Of a stretch of 64,000 nucleotides of DNA, positions 8,158 through 16,345 are shown in pieces. Within the stretch, counting starts at the first letter, position 1. Every line of letters begins with the position of its first letter. A program made the translations under genes and the position numbers. The notes below the pieces were generated by a model. The model searched no databases, was not told the DNA's origin, and saw only the letters and a program-made list of their open reading frames with translations. Source of the DNA: Pseudomonas sp. URIL14HWK12:I12 (GTDB lineage: Bacteria > Pseudomonadota > Gammaproteobacteria > Pseudomonadales > Pseudomonadaceae); contig NZ_QEQL01000003.1 in assembly GCF_003097135.1 (NCBI RefSeq), forward strand, positions 248,001 through 312,000, written 5' to 3'.

Positions 8158-8947
8158 CCAGCGCGAGCTCCTTCAGAAAATAATGATGCAGATGATCGTT
8201 TAACAGCCGCGAAGCCTTGGGCGCCGGGCCCTGGGCTCCGAAGTCGGCAGGGTATATATCGGCCCCGACATGCAAACTGAAATGCACGCGACGTGCGGGG
8301 ATGCGGTACCAGGGCTCGGCCTTGGTGAGCGTGGTGGGCGCCACGCGGATGGTGACCGGGGTGATCATCCGCGCGCCGCGCAGGGCGATGGCCGCCGCGC
8401 CCCGGTGAAATTCCGGCGCCTGGCCCGGGGTGGTGCGGGTACCCTCGGGGAAGATGATCAGGGTTTGGCCCCCCTGCAGCGCTGCAACGGCGCTGTCGAG
8501 CATGTCCAGGCTGCCGTCGTTGCTGATGTATTGCGCCGAGCGGACAGGGCCGTGAGTGCAGGGGTGGTCCCATAGGCTTTTCTTGACCACGCAGTTGGCG
8601 TCGCGCACCAGCCCGATCAGGAACACCACATCGATCAGCGAGGGGTGGTTGGCGATGATCATCTGCCCAGGCTGGCCCAGGCGCTCGGCACCGACCACCT
8701 CGAACGTAAGCACGCCGCTGCGCTGCATGAAGCGGATGAACAGCCAGAACAACCGGCTGATGGTGCGGCGCGCCCGCTTGCGCCGAGCGACCGCATCGCC
8801 CGGCAGGCACGCCAGCAGCGGAAAGACCACCACCCGCAGCCCCAGCCCGCAGATGCCGAACAGCAGGAAGCTGGCCGCCGTGGCGAGCAGGCGCAGGTAG
8901 AAGTGGTCGCCGCGGGGCGTTTTCATTGAGTCCGGTGCCAGTTCCAT
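8138..8947 (-). CDS. 1-acyl-glycerol-3-phosphate acyltransferase family protein (PlsC-like)
   Basis: About 269 residues. An N-terminal hydrophobic segment (LLATAASFLLFGICGLGLRV) precedes the catalytic NHPSLID (Hx4D) motif and the substrate-binding FPEGTRT motif, both standard for LPLAT enzymes. It probably acylates a lipid anchor for the polyene. I chose the ATG at 8947 because TTGCTGGAAAC upstream could serve as a ribosome site. The ATG at 8926 (MKTPRGDHF) overlaps the preceding stop as ATGA and is an equally good candidate. The open frame reaching 9031 is probably shadow of the ketoacyl-synthase gene. Confidence 0.85.
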   Translation of the reverse strand: MELAPDSMKTPRGDHFYLRLLATAASFLLFGICGLGLRVVVFPLLACLPGDAVARRKRARRTISRLFWLFIRFMQRSGVLTFEVVGAERLGQPGQMIIANHPSLIDVVFLIGLVRDANCVVKKSLWDHPCTHGPVRSAQYISNDGSLDMLDSAVAALQGGQTLIIFPEGTRTTPGQAPEFHRGAAAIALRGARMITPVTIRVAPTTLTKAEPWYRIPARRVHFSLHVGADIYPADFGAQGPAPKASRLLNDHLHHYFLKELALDERTEH

Positions 8948-9672
8948 GCTCGATGTTTCCAGCAATGACGCAAATGGGAACGGCCGTTGGCCAGCGCACT
9001 GGCCAGGCTCAAGGCGTGCGGGGTGTTGCACGGCTCGCCACCGTGGCCCAGGCTCAGCTGCCAGTTATCGCCGGCGGTGATCAGCAGGCCCACCGCGTAG
9101 GGGAACGGCACGTCGTCGACCAACTCGGCATAAGGCAGCGGCGGCGACTCCTCGGCCACTACCACCAGCACCGCTGGGGCGCCTTCGGCCAGCAGGGCAC
9201 AGGCTTCGACCAGGCCGTGTTCCAGGCCATCACCCTGAGCCGACAGGGCGGACATCTCGCAGGTTTGCCCACGCAAGATCGACCACAGGCCGATTATGGC
9301 GTTGTGCACCGACAGGCTGAAATGGGTGGGCGACAACGGCTCACCTCGGGCAAGCTCGGTGAGCAGCTCGAACGTGCGGGGCGTTTCACCATGGCGTGAA
9401 ACGAATATGAACGGCAGGCGGTCATAACCCTCTGCCATAGGCCACGCGACATGGAACGCCATGCGCGCCAGGCGGCTGAGGCGGCGGCGCTGCATCGCGG
9501 GCAGGAACGACACATCCGGGGCGCAGTCGATCGAGGCGTCGGGCCGCGATGTTGGGCTCCAGCCTTGCCAGGCCTGCGCCGACGTAACGCCCGGGGCCCA
9601 GGCTCGCCAATGCGCGATATCGAATGTGAACACGTGAGTTTGATCCCGCCCTCTGTGGGGCTTCCAGTCCAT
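8923..9672 (-). CDS. Beta-ketoacyl-synthase-like (chain-length-factor type) protein
   Basis: About 249 residues, half the length of a full ketosynthase. The order FTFDIAHWRAWAPG, SFLPAMQRRRLSRLARMAFH, PFIFVSRHGETPRTFELL and FSLSVHNAIIGLWSI matches the short Ketoacyl-synt_2 family seen in aryl-polyene clusters. No catalytic Cys-His-His triad of a complete condensing enzyme is present, so it is likely a partner or scaffolding subunit. It is the first gene of the operon visible here. The start is uncertain: ATG 9672 is used, GTG 9705 would lengthen it by 11 residues, and GTG 9633 starts exactly at the family's usual N-terminus. Confidence 0.75.
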   Translation of the reverse strand: MDWKPHRGRDQTHVFTFDIAHWRAWAPGVTSAQAWQGWSPTSRPDASIDCAPDVSFLPAMQRRRLSRLARMAFHVAWPMAEGYDRLPFIFVSRHGETPRTFELLTELARGEPLSPTHFSLSVHNAIIGLWSILRGQTCEMSALSAQGDGLEHGLVEACALLAEGAPAVLVVVAEESPPLPYAELVDDVPFPYAVGLLITAGDNWQLSLGHGGEPCNTPHALSLASALANGRSHLRHCWKHRAWNWHRTQ

Positions 9673-9725
9673 GGTGACGCTTTGGGAATGCTGCGCGCGG
9701 GGCACAGCAAGGCGCAGGCGGCGTT

Positions 9726-9754
9726 ATTATCCCGGTGACCCGAGTGTGTAGCAA
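9726..9754 (-). promoter_or_regulatory. Candidate sigma-70 promoter for the aryl-polyene operon
   Basis: On the minus strand TTGCTA (9749-9754) and GATAAT (9726-9731) are separated by exactly 17 bases, a good match to sigma-70 spacing. Transcription would begin near 9719, just upstream of the ketoacyl-synthase-like gene. Such a start would leave only about 14 bases before GTG 9705, which favours a later translation start. Confidence 0.5.
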
Positions 9755-9935
9755 ATTGTGGTTACATTTTACTGGGGGCGATAGGGGCGATTCACAGTGC
9801 ATAACACCCCCCCACAGCCCGTGAAGCCGGAGTTTACTCGGCTTTGCCCGGTGAAATTTATCCGACGGGCGTTATACATATTTCCGGGTTTTGCATAAGC
9901 TTCGGGCGGCCAATGGCTATAACAGGAGGTAAAGG

Positions 9936-10706
9936 ATGCGCCGGGTGGTTTTCAACCAGAAAGGAGGTGTGGGCAAATCGAGCATCGCCTGCAACCTCGC
10001 AGCGGTCAGCGCCAGCGAAGGCTACCGTACCTTGCTGATCGACCTCGATGCGCAGGCCAACTCCACACATTACCTGACCGGCCTTACCGGCAGTGATATC
10101 CCCATGGGTATTGCGGATTTTTTCAAGAACACCCTCAATGGCGGGGTGGCGAAGAAAAACCAGGTGGATATCTACGAAACACCTTTCGACAATTTGCACG
10201 TGATCACTGCCACGCCCGAATTGGCCGAGCTGCAGCCAAAACTGGAGGCAAAGCACAAGATCAACAAGCTCGGCAAACTGCTCGACGCACTGGACGATGA
10301 CTACGAACGCATCTATCTCGATACCCCGCCTGCGCTGAACTTCTATGCTGTCTCGGCGCTGATCGCCGCCGATCGCGTACTGATCCCCTTCGACTGCGAC
10401 AGTTTCTCGCGCCAGGCCCTCTATGGGCTGCTGGCGGAGATCGAAGAGCTCAAGGACGACCATAATGAGCGCCTTGAGGTCGAGGGGATCGTGGTCAACC
10501 AGTATCAGCCCCGTGCGGCACTGCCTCAGCAGATGCTGCAACAATTGCTCGACGAAGGCCTGCCGGTGTTGCCGGTGTACCTCAACAGCTCCGTCAAGAT
10601 GCGTGAGTCGCATCAGGCCTGCCTGCCGCTGGTGCACTTGGACCCGAAACACAAGCTCACGCAGCAGTTTGTGGCGCTGCATGATTTGCTGGAAGGGCAC
10701 GCTTGA
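9936..10706 (+). CDS. Orphan ParA/Soj-family P-loop ATPase
   Basis: 256 residues. It begins [20 protein letters not shown], with the deviant Walker A (signature Lys9, then Lys14), followed by [11 protein letters not shown] and [10 protein letters not shown], the Walker A' and B regions of ParA/MinD ATPases. A strong ribosome site AGGAGGT lies at 9924-9930. No ParB-like gene or centromere-like repeat lies beside it, so it is not a standard chromosome or plasmid partition locus. Orphan ParA proteins often position protein complexes in the cell. The partner is unknown. It is divergent from the aryl-polyene operon and convergent with cadR. Confidence 0.9.
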   Translation: MRRVVFNQKGGVGKSSIACNLAAVSASEGYRTLLIDLDAQANSTHYLTGLTGSDIPMGIADFFKNTLNGGVAKKNQVDIYETPFDNLHVITATPELAELQPKLEAKHKINKLGKLLDALDDDYERIYLDTPPALNFYAVSALIAADRVLIPFDCDSFSRQALYGLLAEIEELKDDHNERLEVEGIVVNQYQPRAALPQQMLQQLLDEGLPVLPVYLNSSVKMRESHQACLPLVHLDPKHKLTQQFVALHDLLEGHA

Positions 10707-10732
10707 GGGCGCTGTTCGCCCGGTAGGAGGGC

Positions 10733-10785
10733 GGCCTGCCGCGCGACGCGCCTCGCGGGAGGTTCCAAACCTTGCGCGGCAGGCC
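10733..10785. terminator. Inverted repeat between convergent parA-like gene and cadR
   Basis: A perfect 12-base inverted repeat, GGCCTGCCGCGC (10733-10744) with GCGCGGCAGGCC (10774-10785), separated by 29 bases that can fold further. It lies between two convergent genes, so it probably acts as a bidirectional terminator. The composition also resembles the GC-rich palindromes scattered between Pseudomonas genes. Confidence 0.55.
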
Positions 10786-10793
10786 ATTGCTGC

Positions 10794-11243
10794 TCAGTGC
10801 CCGTGGGCCCGCCCTACGTGGGAATGCTCCACATCGGGTGCTACCACCGCACCATTCTCCTCAAGCCGCCGCAGGATGCCGCACGCCTCGCTCTGTGAGG
10901 GCGCATCACAGCGGTGGCGCAGTGCAACCAGTTGGGTTTCCAGCGCCTGCAAGCCCTGGATCCGCGCACGCACGTGCTCGATGTGCTCGTCCACCAGCGC
11001 ATTGACCTGCTCGCACGGGTCGATGCGGCTGTCGCGCAGGTCCAGCAGGCTGCGTATTTCGTCCAGGGTCATGTCCAGTACCCTGCAATTGCGGATGAAC
11101 GTCAGCCGTTCGGCATGGCTGTGGTTGTATTGCCGGTAGTTGCCTTCAGTGCGTGCAGGCAGTGGCAGCAAGCCTTCGCGCTCGTAATAGCGGATGGTTT
11201 CGACCTGGCAGTCGGTGGCTTTGGCCAGTTCGCCGATTTTCAT
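10794..11243 (-). CDS. cadR: MerR-family heavy-metal regulator CadR
   Basis: 149 residues. The N-terminal winged helix-turn-helix begins MKIGELAKATDCQVETIRYY, followed by the long dimerisation helix. Cys77, Cys112 and Cys121 are placed as in the Cd/Pb-sensing branch of the MerR family, and the C-terminus is histidine-rich (HSHVGRAHGH). It should activate the divergent cadA on binding Cd(II), possibly Zn(II) or Pb(II), by untwisting the over-long cadA promoter. AGAGG lies 5-6 bases upstream of the ATG. The gene also probably autoregulates through the shared operator at 11271-11291. Confidence 0.93.
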   Translation of the reverse strand: MKIGELAKATDCQVETIRYYEREGLLPLPARTEGNYRQYNHSHAERLTFIRNCRVLDMTLDEIRSLLDLRDSRIDPCEQVNALVDEHIEHVRARIQGLQALETQLVALRHRCDAPSQSEACGILRRLEENGAVVAPDVEHSHVGRAHGH

Positions 11244-11267
11244 GGCAACCTCTGAGCGGGGAGGGGG

Positions 11268-11298
11268 TTGACCCTATAGTGGCTACAGGGTGTGTACT
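11268..11298 (+). promoter_or_regulatory. cadA promoter with 19-base spacer
   Basis: TTGACC at 11268-11273 as -35 and TGTACT at 11293-11298 as a weak -10 are separated by 19 bases. Over-long 19-20 base spacers are the rule for promoters switched on by MerR-family activators, where metal-bound regulator realigns the two elements. The CadR dyad lies inside the spacer. Confidence 0.75.
11271..11291. promoter_or_regulatory. CadR operator dyad
   Basis: Arms ACCCTATAG (11271-11279) and CTACAGGGT (11283-11291) form an inverted repeat with one mismatch around a three-base centre. It sits between the -35 and -10 of cadA and in the intergenic region shared with cadR. Both form and position match operators of the CadR/ZntR branch of MerR regulators. 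Confidence 0.85.
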
Positions 11299-11331
11299 TG
11301 GCAACAGTTGCCTTCCAGGAGCCCGCCCGGC

Positions 11332-13575
11332 ATGAGCCAGCCTACCTTCACCCGTATTAAGCCCAAGCCCCTAGCACCGGCGGTGAAACCCAGCCATGGT
11401 CACAGCCATGACGCCCCTGGGCATGCCCACGGCGGCTGCTGTGCCCACGGCGAAGCCGCGCCGGCCAACGTGGCGCTGGATGGCCACGAAGGCGGCACCC
11501 TCAGCCGCTTTCGCATCGAACAGATGGACTGCCCCACCGAGCAGACGTTGATTCAGCAGGCGCTGGGCAAGCTGCCGGGCGTGCACGCGCTGGAATTCAA
11601 CCTGATCAACCGCACCTTGGCGGTCCGCCATTCGCTGGGCTCCGATGAGCCAGTGACCCAGGTGATCGCCAGCCTGGGCATGAGCGCGCAACCGCTGGAG
11701 AGCGACGCACCGCCGGCACCGGCGCCTGCACGCAAGCCTTGGTGGCCGCTTGCCCTCAGCGGGGTGGCGGCCTTGGCGGCGGAGCTGACCCACCTGCTGA
11801 TGCCCGGCCTGCCCTGGCTGCCAGCTCTGCTCGCGGCGGTGTCGATCGCCGCTTGTGGCCTGGGTACCTGGCGCAAGGGCTGGATCGCGCTCAAGCATCG
11901 CAACCTGAACATCAATGCGCTGATGAGCATCGCCGTCACTGGTGCCCTACTGATTGGGCAGTGGCCGGAAGCAGCCATGGTGATGTGCTTGTTCACGGTG
12001 GCCGAGCTGATCGAAGCCCGGTCCCTGGCCCGCGCGCGCAACGCCATCGGCCAGTTACTGCAACTGGCGCCGGCCACTGCAACCCTGCGCCAGCCCGATG
12101 GCAGCTGGCAGGAAGTGGCGGCGGCCAGCGTAACGCTCGGTGCTACGTTGCGGGTGCGCCCGGGTGAGCGGCTGGCACTCGATGGTGAGGTCACCAGCGG
12201 CCATTCCAGCATCGACCAGGCGCCGATTACCGGCGAAAGCCTGCCGGTAGAAAAGAACCCTGGGGACCGGGTGTTCGCCGGCACCATCAACCAGGCCGGC
12301 AGCCTGGAGTTTCGGGTAACCGCGCTTGCCAAGGACTCGACCCTTAGCCGCATCATCCATGCGGTCGAACAGGCACAAGGCGCCCGTGCACCCACGCAAC
12401 GCTTTGTGGATAACTTCTCGCGCTTCTACACGCCGATCGTGTTTGGGCTGGCCGTGCTGGTTGCCGTGCTGCCGCCACTGATTCTGGGTGCTGGCTGGTT
12501 CGACTGGCTGTACCGTGCGTTGGTGTTGCTGGTGGTGGCGTGCCCTTGCGCGCTGGTGATTTCGACACCGGTGACCATCGTCAGCGCCCTGGCGGCGGCG
12601 GCGCGCCACGGCATTTTGATCAAAGGCGGCGTGCACCTGGAAAACGGCCATCGGCTGTCGGTGCTGGCCCTCGATAAAACCGGCACCCTGACCCACGGCA
12701 AACCCGAGCAGACCGATTGGATGCCGTTGACTGACACGCTGGCGCCCCAGCGCCTTCAGCAACTGGCCGCCAGCCTGGCGGCACGCTCTGATCACCCGGT
12801 GTCGCAGGCCTTGGCGCGTGACGCCTCGCCACTGCCCGTGGAGCGTTTCGAAGCGCTGCCCGGGCGCGGCGTGCGCGGTGAGGAGGGCGGCATCCTCTAT
12901 CACTTGGGTAACCATCGCCTGGTCGAAGAGTTGGGTGTTTGTTCATCGGCGCTGGAGGTGCACCTTGAGCGTTTCGAAACCCAGGGCAAGACGGTGGTGG
13001 TGCTGTGCGGGCCCGAGGGGCCGATGGCGCTGTTCGCGGTGGCCGACACCTTGCGCCAGAGCAGCCGTGAGGCCATCGATCAGTTGCATGCCATGGGCGT
13101 GCGCACCCTGATGCTGACCGGCGACAACCGCCATACCGCTGCGGCCATCGCTCGTGAGGCGGGCATCGACGAGGCCCGCGGCGACTTGCTCCCCGAAGAC
13201 AAGCTGGCGGTGATCGAGTCGCTGGTCGCCGAAGGGCGCGCCGTTGGCATGGTCGGCGACGGCATCAATGACGCCCCGGCGCTGGCCCGTGCCCATTTGG
13301 GCTTTGCCATGGGCGCGGCGGGCACCGACTCGGCCATCGAAACCGCGGATGTCGCCCTGATGGACGACGACCTGCGCAAAATCCCCGCTTTTATCCAGCT
13401 GTCCAAGCGCACGCGCACCGTGCTGATCCAGAACATCGCCCTGGCGCTGGTGGTCAAGGCGCTGTTCCTAGCGGTTGCTGTGGCCGGTTATGCCACCTTG
13501 TGGATGGCGGTGTTCGCCGACATGGGCGTGAGCTTGCTGGTGGTGTTCAACGGCCTACGCCTGGCTCGGCGCTAA
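11332..13575 (+). CDS. cadA: Cd/Zn/Pb-exporting P1B-type ATPase CadA
   Basis: 747 residues. The N-terminus is His-rich (SHGHSHDAPGHAHGGCCAHG, residues 21-40), followed by a heavy-metal-associated domain whose metal site reads MDCPTE (Cys67). Cys404-Pro-Cys406 lies in the transport membrane helix, Asp448 in DKTGTLT is phosphorylated, and MVGDGINDAPALARA is the hinge motif. It pumps divalent soft metals out of the cytoplasm at the expense of ATP. AGGAG precedes ATG 11332; a GTG 14 codons upstream is open but lies too close to the promoter. The 3' end overlaps the convergent GTPase gene by 29 bases. Confidence 0.95.
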   Translation: MSQPTFTRIKPKPLAPAVKPSHGHSHDAPGHAHGGCCAHGEAAPANVALDGHEGGTLSRFRIEQMDCPTEQTLIQQALGKLPGVHALEFNLINRTLAVRHSLGSDEPVTQVIASLGMSAQPLESDAPPAPAPARKPWWPLALSGVAALAAELTHLLMPGLPWLPALLAAVSIAACGLGTWRKGWIALKHRNLNINALMSIAVTGALLIGQWPEAAMVMCLFTVAELIEARSLARARNAIGQLLQLAPATATLRQPDGSWQEVAAASVTLGATLRVRPGERLALDGEVTSGHSSIDQAPITGESLPVEKNPGDRVFAGTINQAGSLEFRVTALAKDSTLSRIIHAVEQAQGARAPTQRFVDNFSRFYTPIVFGLAVLVAVLPPLILGAGWFDWLYRALVLLVVACPCALVISTPVTIVSALAAAARHGILIKGGVHLENGHRLSVLALDKTGTLTHGKPEQTDWMPLTDTLAPQRLQQLAASLAARSDHPVSQALARDASPLPVERFEALPGRGVRGEEGGILYHLGNHRLVEELGVCSSALEVHLERFETQGKTVVVLCGPEGPMALFAVADTLRQSSREAIDQLHAMGVRTLMLTGDNRHTAAAIAREAGIDEARGDLLPEDKLAVIESLVAEGRAVGMVGDGINDAPALARAHLGFAMGAAGTDSAIETADVALMDDDLRKIPAFIQLSKRTRTVLIQNIALALVVKALFLAVAVAGYATLWMAVFADMGVSLLVVFNGLRLARR

Positions 13576-14929
13576 GGCGCGCGGCCAGTTGCTCGACCGT
13601 TTGCTGGCGCTCCGGCAGGTCCAGCCGGGCGCCAGGGTTCAGGGCCGACCATTGCGGGTGTGCCCGTGCCCGGTTGAGCTCCACAGGCAGCTTGCCCTGG
13701 CGCCAATGATCCTCGCTGGGAGTGGCTACGGTCACCGAAGCGAGTGCGGCATGGCCTCGGGCGTCCAGCGCCAGCACCAGCTGCTGTTGACGCAGCGCCA
13801 GCAGGCGTAGCACGGCGTCGTCTACGGTCAGTTCGCGCTCACCCTTGAACTTGCCCAGCAAGCGCCCCCCGTAACCACGCGCAGTCTGCAACGCGCCGCC
13901 GGCAAGCGCACCGGCCAGCGCCGCCAGGCCCAGGGTCAGGCCGCCTACCATCAAATCTACCCCCGCACCGGCCGCTGCGCCGGCCGCCATGCCTCCGCCC
14001 ACCCGCACGCCAAGCAAGCGCAACGTCTCAGGGTTGAACAAGTCATCGCCCCAGCGGCCATCGAGCAGTGGCAGATCAGCCGCCTGGGCGTCGCCAGGGC
14101 GAAACCGATAGAGCTTGAGCAGGGCCTCGACGCAGGCCTGTTCACGTTCTCGCACCGCTTGGCGCAGGGCATGGGTCGCCTGAGGCTGCGCCTCTTCGCT
14201 CACCCCTCGCCGGCAGGCGGCGCAGTCGATCAGCAAGCCGGCAATCAGTTGGCGGGCGCTGGCAAGCCGTTGCTGGCGCTGCGCGCGGTGGTCGGTAATC
14301 AGCCGTTGCAAGGTATCGCGCGCCGGCTCCAGCAACAACGCCAGGCTTTCATAGAGCCGTTGCTCGCCGTCCACTGGCGGGGCAACGCTGTCGAAGCGGA
14401 CTCGGGCATGCAACCCCAGCCGAGCCAGTGCTTCCTGCCACTGTGCTTCTCGATGGCCATGACCGGCGACGAAGTTGAGCACGGGCAGCAGGGGTTTGCC
14501 GCACCCGGCCAGCACCTCCAGTTCGTCGCGGTATTTGGCCAGCACGGGTTCACGGGCGTCGATCACATAAAGGCCGGCATCGCAGGCGCGCAACTGGCGC
14601 AGTACTTTGGCCTCCTGTTCGAAACGCTGGCGTGCTTCGCTGCCTTGCAGAAAGCGCTCGACCCGTTCGGGGCCGTCCAGGCGCTCGCCAGGGCCGTCGA
14701 GGCGGTCGAAAAACTCAAGCAGGGCAATGGCGTCTTCCAGGCCCGGGGTGTCGTACAGCTCCACGAGCGCCTGCCCGTCGACCGAGAGCCGGGCGCCCTC
14801 GACGTGGCGCGTGGTGCTGGGCCGGTGAGATACCTCGCCAAAATCCACATCGCGGGTAAGTGTGCGCAGCAATGACGTTTTGCCAACGTTGGTATGGCCG
14901 ACGACGGCCAGCTTCAGCGGTTCAGCCAT
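13547..14929 (-). CDS. DUF3482-type GTPase with C-terminal membrane region
   Basis: 460 residues. An N-terminal Era/YfjP-like GTPase domain shows G1 GHTNVGKT (residues 11-18) and G3 DTPGLED (60-66). The usual G4 NKxD is replaced by an LNFVAG segment. A helical region follows, then a glycine/alanine-rich hydrophobic block near residues 310-350 (GVDLMVGGLTLGLAALAGAL) that likely enters the membrane. It overlaps the DUF2868 gene by 8 bases, and the two are probably one functional unit at the inner membrane. Its cellular role is unknown. The 3' end overlaps cadA on the opposite strand. Confidence 0.85.
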   Translation of the reverse strand: MAEPLKLAVVGHTNVGKTSLLRTLTRDVDFGEVSHRPSTTRHVEGARLSVDGQALVELYDTPGLEDAIALLEFFDRLDGPGERLDGPERVERFLQGSEARQRFEQEAKVLRQLRACDAGLYVIDAREPVLAKYRDELEVLAGCGKPLLPVLNFVAGHGHREAQWQEALARLGLHARVRFDSVAPPVDGEQRLYESLALLLEPARDTLQRLITDHRAQRQQRLASARQLIAGLLIDCAACRRGVSEEAQPQATHALRQAVREREQACVEALLKLYRFRPGDAQAADLPLLDGRWGDDLFNPETLRLLGVRVGGGMAAGAAAGAGVDLMVGGLTLGLAALAGALAGGALQTARGYGGRLLGKFKGERELTVDDAVLRLLALRQQQLVLALDARGHAALASVTVATPSEDHWRQGKLPVELNRARAHPQWSALNPGARLDLPERQQTVEQLAARLSAEPGVGR

Positions 14930-16289
14930 GATCGGCCTCCAGCCACTGGACGGTGGCCTGTTCCAGGCCCGCCTGGGCCAATGCAGTTTGCCAGTCGGCC
15001 AGGCGTTCGGCGTTCAATGCCTGGCCAGGTGGTGCAGGCAGCAGCCAGACGCGCGCCTGGGCGGCGCTACGGGCCAGCTCTCCGAGCAATGCCAGGGTGC
15101 CGCGGTCGGGTGAGCGGCGTGGGTCGCAGGCCATGAGTAAACGCCGCGGTGGGTGCTGAGTGAACCGTTCGAGCAGGCGCTGCCGGGAAGCCCGGTCGTC
15201 GAGCACGCCGGCATCTTCGGCATCGACGGGCAGCTGGGGTGGCCAGGGCTGTTCCCCGTCCAGTTCGATCGCCACGGCCACATGGCCGTGGCCGGTGGCG
15301 TTGAGGGGCGGCGAGGGCGTGTGGGCAGCGAGTGTGGGGGCCGGGTCGTTGATGCCGAGGGGTTCGCTGGTGGGCATCAGGCGCTCGGTCAGGGCTTGCG
15401 CCCAAGGGCTGAGCATGTCGACGCTCAGGCGAGGCTTGCCTCGGCGCCACAGCGCCCAGCACAGCAGGGCCAGAGCTGCCCGAGGCAGCACGCCGTAGCA
15501 CAACAGCACGCCCAACAGCCAAGTGGCCCACGGTTGGCCAGCCCCTGCCACAGCGGTTTGCCCGCTGGCACGGACGGCATCGGTATCGGGCACGCTAAAG
15601 CCCAGCAGCGAGGGCAGGGCGCCCAGTGCCTGCGTAAGGCTGACAAAGGTGTCGCTGCTCAACAATGTGGTTTCCCAGACGAAACCGTAACGGCGTGTCG
15701 CAAGCATCAGCACCAAGGTGGCGAACGCGCTGCCTGCACACAGCAACCACAGGCTGTTGGCGGCTGTTCCCAGTAGCCAGCGAGCCAGGTTGCGGCGCTG
15801 CAGCAAGAGCAGCAGTGAGGGAATCAAGTGCGCCGCCTGGGCATCGCGCGCGCATTTCTCGCTGAGCCACAGCCAGGCTCGGCCCAGGGTGCCAGCCTGG
15901 CGCTGGCCGGTCAGCAACGCGCCCAGCCACACGGCTAGCATGAGCAGGTTCAGGCCTAGCAGGCTGCCGACCGCCCAGAACACGTTCACTGGCCGCGTAC
16001 CGTCGCCCAGGGCTGCGGCGGCCATGCCGGCCCCGCTGAGCACCGCCAGGGCAGCCAACAGCAGCATTGCCACGCTGGCTCCCTGCCGCCAGCGGCGCAG
16101 TGCGGTAGTCAAGCCATCGCGGTCGGCCAGCATCAGGGCGCGGTGTTGCAAGCGGGCTTCGAGGCTGCCGCCCTGCTGGCGCGCCTGGCGCACGGCTTCG
16201 CTATCGTCCAGGGGGCCGGCGTGGGTTTCGCGCCAATGAATGGCTTCGGTCAACCAGAGGCGTTGCAGTTCAGTCACAGCGTCTTCCAT
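14922..16289 (-). CDS. DUF2868 multi-pass membrane protein
   Basis: 455 residues with four clear hydrophobic segments, near residues 70-95, 100-128, 170-200 and 250-277, and a soluble C-terminal half. That half contains HGHVAVAIELDGEQPWP and RRLLMACDPRRSPDRGTLAL, which look like a Rossmann-type fold without a complete P-loop. It is the first gene of a pair with the GTPase downstream. It is divergent from folA with 56 bases between. Function is unknown; co-encoding with a GTPase suggests a regulated membrane process. Confidence 0.8.
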   Translation of the reverse strand: MEDAVTELQRLWLTEAIHWRETHAGPLDDSEAVRQARQQGGSLEARLQHRALMLADRDGLTTALRRWRQGASVAMLLLAALAVLSGAGMAAAALGDGTRPVNVFWAVGSLLGLNLLMLAVWLGALLTGQRQAGTLGRAWLWLSEKCARDAQAAHLIPSLLLLLQRRNLARWLLGTAANSLWLLCAGSAFATLVLMLATRRYGFVWETTLLSSDTFVSLTQALGALPSLLGFSVPDTDAVRASGQTAVAGAGQPWATWLLGVLLCYGVLPRAALALLCWALWRRGKPRLSVDMLSPWAQALTERLMPTSEPLGINDPAPTLAAHTPSPPLNATGHGHVAVAIELDGEQPWPPQLPVDAEDAGVLDDRASRQRLLERFTQHPPRRLLMACDPRRSPDRGTLALLGELARSAAQARVWLLPAPPGQALNAERLADWQTALAQAGLEQATVQWLEADHG

Positions 16290-16345
16290 TCAGAGCGGCC
16301 GGGGCAGCATAACCTGCGTCAGGCCGGCTCTGTTATGCTCCGGCC

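Noticed and set aside
9891..9923. TTGCAT and TATAAC as a promoter for the ParA-like gene
   Set aside because: Spacing is 21 bases, too long for sigma-70, and the -10 would overlap the ribosome site region.
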